From assembly GCF_025369935.1 (NCBI RefSeq), contig NZ_CP104467.1, forward strand, positions 4,905,001-4,969,000: DNA of 64,000 nucleotides. Reading direction: 5' to 3'. Made by a program: the position numbers and the translations under genes. This document shows, piece by piece, positions 59,323 to 64,000 of this stretch. The notes under the pieces are model-generated. The model saw only the letters and a list, made by a program, of their open reading frames with translations, was not told the origin of the DNA and did no database searches. This DNA comes from Paenibacillus andongensis (lineage in GTDB: Bacteria > Bacillota > Bacilli > Paenibacillales > NBRC-103111). How positions within the stretch are numbered: position 1 is the stretch's first letter; every line of letters starts with the position of its first letter.

Positions 59323-60972
59323 CTAATTGGATATTCTATATATGATTGTTTCATAACTATTAATCCATTGTTTAGATGAATCATTTACGTAACTAAGGTT
59401 GTCTCTTCCAGTTCGATAGATCAAATTTACTCTATCATTGATGAATTCGCCTGCCAAGGTGTCATGATCAAAACTTACAAATAATGAATCATTTGATAAA
59501 TTAACAACCACCAAATATTCACTACCCTCGTACTGCCTCAAGTAAGATAAAACCAACTCTTCCGAATTGCGAATGAACGTTAGTTCGCCCTTCCAAAATG
59601 CTGGATTATTCGTTCGAAGATGGATCAGAAATTTATAGTGCTCAAACATCTCCGCATCGAATTGATCCCAATTCAGCCTGTATTCATCGAATAAGGATGT
59701 CCATGTTTCCAACGTAGTTTCATTAAATTCCTGTCCCATCATAATGAAGGGGACCCCTTCAAGCGTCAGAAAGATAGATGCAGCTGCTTTTGCAAGCTTT
59801 TCGCCAAAATAGTCACTAGCTCTTGAACGTTCTTTTTCCTCCAGCCATTTCATTCTTAACGCATTTCTCGGAAAGCTGTACTTATGAGAGTTATAAATGG
59901 CTATAAAATCGTTCTGTGTGATCGTTCCGTCAGCCATATCCCGTATCAGAATGCGGGGACTGCCGTCGTAGGTCAAGTCACAAGATTCAATATGGTGATA
60001 CTCATCGTAGGATTGCGAGATCAGGATAAGATCAGTTTTTACTTCTTGAAGGGCATGCTTAATTTCAGTGAGAAAATCATAAGGCGTAATGTCCGAATCG
60101 TCCAATCGAATACCGTCAAAATCAAACTGGACGATCCAATATTTCATTGCCTCAATGACATATTTCCTCATCTCGCGGTTATTAAAATCTAGACCCGCGA
60201 AATACGCCCGATTGGGCACATCATAGTAAATCTCACCTTGCTCATTACGCGTAAAATACTCCGGATGGCTTCCTGTCATTACGTGATCCACACTTGTGCG
60301 GTTCAACACCCAATCCATAATGACTCTGATCCCGCTGTCATGAGCTTTACGAATAAATGAGAGTAGATCTTCTTTGGTTCCGAAGCTAGGATCCATGGAA
60401 TAAAAATCTTTTACCGCATAGGGGTCGCCAAATTCACCTAATCTACCTATAAGTCCAACTTCGTTGAAAGGCATCAGCCAAAGTGTATTGATTCCCATTT
60501 TTTTGAAATAGTCGATTTTGTTTGTTAGACCATTAAAACCATTTTCTGTAAACCCCCTGAGATGAAGTTCATAAATCACCGATTTCTTAAGCCATTCGGG
60601 ACTTGGGATAGCCGTAAAGTTTTCAAACATATATCCAGGTTCTTCTTTGGAAATCTCAAGGGTTCTGATCAATACTTCTCCCTGCTCAGTAACCGTAATA
60701 GCCGAGTTATTTTGCCCATCTTCCGACACACTTGGATTCAATGGGTCCAAAATCCATGCTTCCCCATTCACTACAAATTTATAAAGATGTCTCCCCTTAG
60801 GTATCGCCAATTCAATTTCCCAACCATTACCATCTTCCATTTTATTCATATAGTTGCGATCGCCATTCCAATTGTTAAAGGTCCCTGCTAAAGCGACACT
60901 ATTCACTTCCAAATGTGTGAAATAAACAAATCTTACGCCATGTGGCCCTTTTGTCGGAAAGTTAGGTAACAT
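59323..60972 (-). CDS. CBM48-GH13 protein with degenerate catalytic motifs
   Basis: A 549-residue protein: an N-terminal CBM48-like domain (residues 10-95, LAGTFNNWNG and KFVVNGEAWILDP), then a GH13 alpha-amylase barrel and a C-terminal beta domain. GH13 region I reads DWVLNR (220-225, Arg for His), region II GIRLDDSD keeps the nucleophile Asp291, region III reads ISQSY (Gln320 for the acid Glu), and region IV reads LEEKERSR (Lys-Glu for His-Asp). The barrel is otherwise full length, so this is more likely an inactive carbohydrate-binding or regulatory protein than an amylase. No signal peptide. ATG with AAGGAG upstream. Confidence 0.82.
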   Translation of the reverse strand: MLPNFPTKGPHGVRFVYFTHLEVNSVALAGTFNNWNGDRNYMNKMEDGNGWEIELAIPKGRHLYKFVVNGEAWILDPLNPSVSEDGQNNSAITVTEQGEVLIRTLEISKEEPGYMFENFTAIPSPEWLKKSVIYELHLRGFTENGFNGLTNKIDYFKKMGINTLWLMPFNEVGLIGRLGEFGDPYAVKDFYSMDPSFGTKEDLLSFIRKAHDSGIRVIMDWVLNRTSVDHVMTGSHPEYFTRNEQGEIYYDVPNRAYFAGLDFNNREMRKYVIEAMKYWIVQFDFDGIRLDDSDITPYDFLTEIKHALQEVKTDLILISQSYDEYHHIESCDLTYDGSPRILIRDMADGTITQNDFIAIYNSHKYSFPRNALRMKWLEEKERSRASDYFGEKLAKAAASIFLTLEGVPFIMMGQEFNETTLETWTSLFDEYRLNWDQFDAEMFEHYKFLIHLRTNNPAFWKGELTFIRNSEELVLSYLRQYEGSEYLVVVNLSNDSLFVSFDHDTLAGEFINDRVNLIYRTGRDNLSYVNDSSKQWINSYETIIYRISN

Positions 60973-61059
60973 TGTATGAGCTCCTTCGTATTCATCTCTT
61001 CATCTATAGTAGCTGTATAGAAAAGGGCTGCCCATATCCGATTCCGCTCCATTATGATG

Positions 61060-61956
61060 CTATTCTGTTGTGTTTACTGAGCTCATACCAGTAGTTCGGG
61101 CTATCATTGAGTCTTTAAAGCTTTTAGGAGAACATTGATGGAGCCTTTTAAACAATTTGTAGAAGTGGGATAAGTTCGGCAAACCGACCTGCTCTGCAAT
61201 CTGAGCAATGCTTAGATCTTCAGTCAAAAGCAGACGTTCCGCATATTTGATTCTGCGATGAATCACATAATCTGTGAAGGAAATGCTCATGATCTGTTTG
61301 AAATATTTAAGGAAATAGGTATAGCTGAAATTGACGAGTTGGCAAGCTTGCTCCGCGGATATTTTATCGGATAAGTGGGCTTCCACATAATCCAACACCG
61401 GCTTTACATTCGAGTCGTTTATCGATCGGCTTGGCCTTAGCATTCCAATTTTGTCATGACGCAATAATAAAAAAATACATTTCTTTACTAAATAGTTAAT
61501 AGCGAGCTCATAACCCCTCTGCCTCTGCTGATGTTCCTGCTGCAGTTCAATGACCGTGTTATAGAATTGTTGCCGCAGTTCCAAATTCTCTTTAAACAAT
61601 GTGTTTAGTTCGACTAATGGAACCATTGATTCCTGAAACAGATACAAGTATGGAAGCATGTTGGAATCAAAAAAAGCTTCCAGCTCAAATTGAAGCGCTA
61701 CATAATCAACGAAATCATTTTGTTTTCTCAAATCGAGATGAGGCTGGTTAGAACCCAATACCAGCACATCTCCCGCTCGCAAATGGTACACCTCAGCAGG
61801 TGTATGAATTTCCATTGTACCGGACCGAACCGCTATAATTTCTGTTTGAGGATGGAAATGCCATCCGTGCTGGCATATTTGCATACTGTTAAAGCTAAGC
61901 ACTTGAATACGAAGAAGCGGATCCTCATAAAGAATCGGCTCTTTATATAGGTTCAT
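61060..61956 (-). CDS. AraC-family regulator with cupin sensor
   Basis: A 298-residue protein. The N-terminal cupin (HFHPQTEIIAVRSGTMEIHT and LRAGDVLVLGSNQPH) is the sugar-sensing part; the C-terminal double HTH has ISAEQACQLVNFSYTYFLKY and IAEQVGLPNLSHFYKLFK. ATG with GGAGG upstream. It lies 87 bp before the GH13 gene on the same strand and may regulate it. Confidence 0.9.
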   Translation of the reverse strand: MNLYKEPILYEDPLLRIQVLSFNSMQICQHGWHFHPQTEIIAVRSGTMEIHTPAEVYHLRAGDVLVLGSNQPHLDLRKQNDFVDYVALQFELEAFFDSNMLPYLYLFQESMVPLVELNTLFKENLELRQQFYNTVIELQQEHQQRQRGYELAINYLVKKCIFLLLRHDKIGMLRPSRSINDSNVKPVLDYVEAHLSDKISAEQACQLVNFSYTYFLKYFKQIMSISFTDYVIHRRIKYAERLLLTEDLSIAQIAEQVGLPNLSHFYKLFKRLHQCSPKSFKDSMIARTTGMSSVNTTE

Positions 61957-62089
61957 AATGTTCCTCCAGAACAGATAAGTAAGTTGAAAAGGCTTTCTGG
62001 TTCGTTTCTAATAGAATAGAATTGTACCAAATTAATAGACGGGGGTGTAGGTGCTAAAAACATTTATTATTATATTCCTATCAGATAGC

Positions 62090-62113
62090 AAAAAAAGGCT
62101 GCACGCGGCAGCC
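62090..62113 (-). terminator. Terminator of MFS/serine hydrolase operon
   Basis: On the minus strand GGCTGC and GCAGCC pair around a short loop and are followed by seven T, six bases after the MFS stop. Confidence 0.8.
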
Positions 62114-62118
62114 GCAAA

Positions 62119-63279
62119 CTAAGGTCTTTTATTTGGATTAAAGTACACTATTTTTAATACAATACAAACAAGTGCCAACAAAATAAATAATAAGCCACTC
62201 CATATCGTCCCTCTCATGCCAGAAGCCGTAATAAACCACCCACCTACTAACGAACCGATGGACACACCCAGATTGATGAAGGAAATATACACTCCCGTGG
62301 CAAATTCAGGAGCCTCCGGAGCCTCAGAAGTTAACCATATTTGAGTTACGATGAGTCCACTGGTATGAGCAGCCCCCCACAAAACCATAATGACAATGAT
62401 TGGCACAATGGATTTTTCCCCCATATAAAGCAGTAAGAAAGAGATCGCTAATACAATCGGATGGAAAACAGTCGTTCTGACCCTATTTTTTCCAATCAGT
62501 CTCCCTGCCAATAAGTTGCCGGCCACTCCCCCAACACCAAAAATAACAAGCATGACACTAATGATTTTCCCACTCAACCCCATCACTTGTTCCAAATATT
62601 CGGCAGCATAGCTGTAGACCGAAAACATAGCAGCAAATAGGAATGTTGCAGCTCCAATATTGATCCAAAGGGGGACTTTACGCAATATACCTAGCTGTTC
62701 CCTGTAAGAAACTTTCTCGGCTTTGGACGATTTCGGAAGCATGATAGCGATCCCCGCACTAGCAGCGGTGTTAACAACAGCACAAAATATAAAAGCAGCC
62801 TCGAATGAGAATTGATCTACGAGATAAGTTGTTATCGGTATCCCAAGCACCATCCCCATGCTAGTACCGACAAAAGCTTTGGCAGAAGCCTGCGTGGCTT
62901 CCTTAGGATAGAGTGAAACTGCAGCTGTAAAAGCCAAGGAAAAATATACGGGATGGAACAATGCCGGGATAATACGAAGCGCCAGCAGAATATAAAAATT
63001 AGGAGCATAAGCTGATAATAAACTACTTCCAGCAAAAATAAGTAAAGACAATATCATGACATTTTTACGATTATATTTTGAAAGAAGCAGCACCATGAAG
63101 GGGCCGCATAGTGCTATGACAAGTGCAAATACCCCGACGAGCATGCCGGCCTGAGACGTACTGACATTATAACGCTCCGTAATAGCTGGTAATATTCCGA
63201 CAACGCCAAACTCAATCGTATACACACCGAATAAGCCCAGAGCGATAAAGATTATGGGGTTTATCTTAAGCTTATTCAT
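62119..63279 (-). CDS. MFS transporter, DHA1/AraJ-type
   Basis: A 386-residue, 12-helix major facilitator. The start LGLFGVYTIEFGVVGILPAI and the motif AGMLVGVFALVIALCGPF are typical of arabinose-efflux-like permeases that export sugars or drugs. ATG 63279 overlaps the TGA of the serine hydrolase gene, so both are co-translated. Substrate unknown. Confidence 0.88.
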   Translation of the reverse strand: MNKLKINPIIFIALGLFGVYTIEFGVVGILPAITERYNVSTSQAGMLVGVFALVIALCGPFMVLLLSKYNRKNVMILSLLIFAGSSLLSAYAPNFYILLALRIIPALFHPVYFSLAFTAAVSLYPKEATQASAKAFVGTSMGMVLGIPITTYLVDQFSFEAAFIFCAVVNTAASAGIAIMLPKSSKAEKVSYREQLGILRKVPLWINIGAATFLFAAMFSVYSYAAEYLEQVMGLSGKIISVMLVIFGVGGVAGNLLAGRLIGKNRVRTTVFHPIVLAISFLLLYMGEKSIVPIIVIMVLWGAAHTSGLIVTQIWLTSEAPEAPEFATGVYISFINLGVSIGSLVGGWFITASGMRGTIWSGLLFILLALVCIVLKIVYFNPNKRP

Positions 63280-64000
63280 TCGTTCCTGATTCCGTCATAG
63301 ACGGCTTTACAAAGATCAACGGTAAACTGGCCTGACATGCCTTCCAGAGCTGTATTGGTAAATGCTACGACACTTAGCTGCTTCTCAGGATCAACGAACC
63401 AGGAATGCCCATAGGTACCACCCATGCGCCAGGTTCCCGGTGATTCCGGAGTGTCTGCGGCGATAGGATCCTTGAGCAGCGTAAATCCTAGGCCAAAGCC
63501 TCGCCCTGGCCAAAAGGCCATGGGCATATTACCGATCTGGTTGGTAGTCATCTCACGAACCATATTCTCAGGCATCAGGGGCGCTCCACCCTTGCGTAAT
63601 GCTTCCAGCAGCAGCAGCAAGTCGCCAGCGCTCCCGACCATACCGGCTCCGCCGGAGTGATAGGCAGTAACGTCAAGTGCCCGACTAGGGGCAAGTCGAA
63701 AGCCAGCCGTGCCCTCAATAAAATCAATGCTATCGGGGTCAAGTAAAGGCCGTGGCTCTGGAACCGCATTGGCATAGGCCGTCGCTAGTCGCTTTGGATC
63801 GACTGCAGTAAACCCAGTGTCGTCCATACCAAGCGGCGCTGTCACTAGCGTACGAATGGCTTCACCAAGCGTTGAATCTGTAACCTTCGCAATCACGGCG
63901 CCTAGAACATCAGTGGCAATTGAATATTTCCACTGGGTTCCCGGCGTATAGAGAAGCGGAACAGAAGCGATACGACGCAGGTTCTCTTCCAACGTGATAC
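63276..64000 (-). CDS. Serine hydrolase, beta-lactamase family (5' part missing)
   Basis: C-terminal about 240 residues of a class C beta-lactamase/esterase-like protein; the reading frame is open to the window edge and the N-terminus with the SxxK nucleophile lies outside. The second motif YSIATDVLG (YxN position, Tyr-Ser-Ile) and the late motif GGTYGHSWFVDPEKQ are visible. Members are D-alanyl peptidases, esterases or beta-lactamases. Coupled to the MFS gene by ATGA. Whether it is secreted cannot be seen. Confidence 0.85.
   Translation of the reverse strand, partial: ITLEENLRRIASVPLLYTPGTQWKYSIATDVLGAVIAKVTDSTLGEAIRTLVTAPLGMDDTGFTAVDPKRLATAYANAVPEPRPLLDPDSIDFIEGTAGFRLAPSRALDVTAYHSGGAGMVGSAGDLLLLLEALRKGGAPLMPENMVREMTTNQIGNMPMAFWPGRGFGLGFTLLKDPIAADTPESPGTWRMGGTYGHSWFVDPEKQLSVVAFTNTALEGMSGQFTVDLCKAVYDGIRNE

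Overview
The window looks like chromosome of a Paenibacillus-type Firmicute. Evidence: strong GGAGG ribosome sites with many TTG and GTG starts, Gram-positive lipoprotein signal peptides on binding proteins, CUT1 sugar transporters without their own ATPase, an InhA-type M6 protease, an FMN riboswitch, and moderate GC. I saw no rRNA, tRNA, CRISPR array or prophage. The genus is inferred from general resemblance, not from a search.

Region A (0.7-20 kb, all minus strand) is a long carbohydrate cluster read from about 19.9 kb down to 0.75 kb: LacI regulator, CUT1 permeases and binding protein, an amidohydrolase, an uncharacterised (alpha/alpha)-barrel protein, then (behind an internal promoter) an Asp/Glu-racemase-fold protein, class II ketose-bisphosphate aldolase, GH38 alpha-mannosidase, class II aldolase, DUF1537 acid-sugar kinase, SIS isomerase, ROK kinase, GH36 alpha-galactosidase-like enzyme and FGGY kinase. 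Three operators of the form TGGGAACGTTCCCA lie upstream of lacI and a fourth overlaps the internal promoter.

An IS3-type element (20.18-21.57 kb) and a repeat-rich non-coding stretch separate region A from region B (22.2-39.7 kb, minus strand). Region B holds a second CUT1 transporter, three different GH38 alpha-mannosidases, a second bisphosphate aldolase, an MBL-fold hydrolase, a GH2 beta-mannosidase and a DeoR regulator. None of the glycosidases in A or B has a signal peptide. The picture is therefore import of mannose-containing oligosaccharides followed by cytoplasmic breakdown to sugars, then phosphorylation, isomerisation and aldol cleavage.

Next come nagA (40.4-41.5 kb) and a secreted M6 metalloprotease (41.8-44.2 kb). 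Region C (44.4-53.7 kb, minus strand) is a compact ten-gene operon: LacI, a complete PotABCD/FbpABC-type ABC importer, a small beta-rich protein, a PHP (CehA/McbA-type) phosphoesterase, a GDPD-family protein with altered active-site motifs, an unrecognised 303-residue protein and a nitronate monooxygenase-like flavoprotein. It looks like an uptake and hydrolysis system for a phosphodiester or phospho-sugar, and is my best candidate for an undescribed system.

The remainder (54-64 kb) is mixed: azoreductase, an EamA transporter under an FMN riboswitch (probably riboflavin uptake), three small membrane or Lys-rich proteins, two MFS transporters, a GH13 protein whose catalytic motifs are largely lost, an AraC regulator, and a serine hydrolase cut by the window edge.
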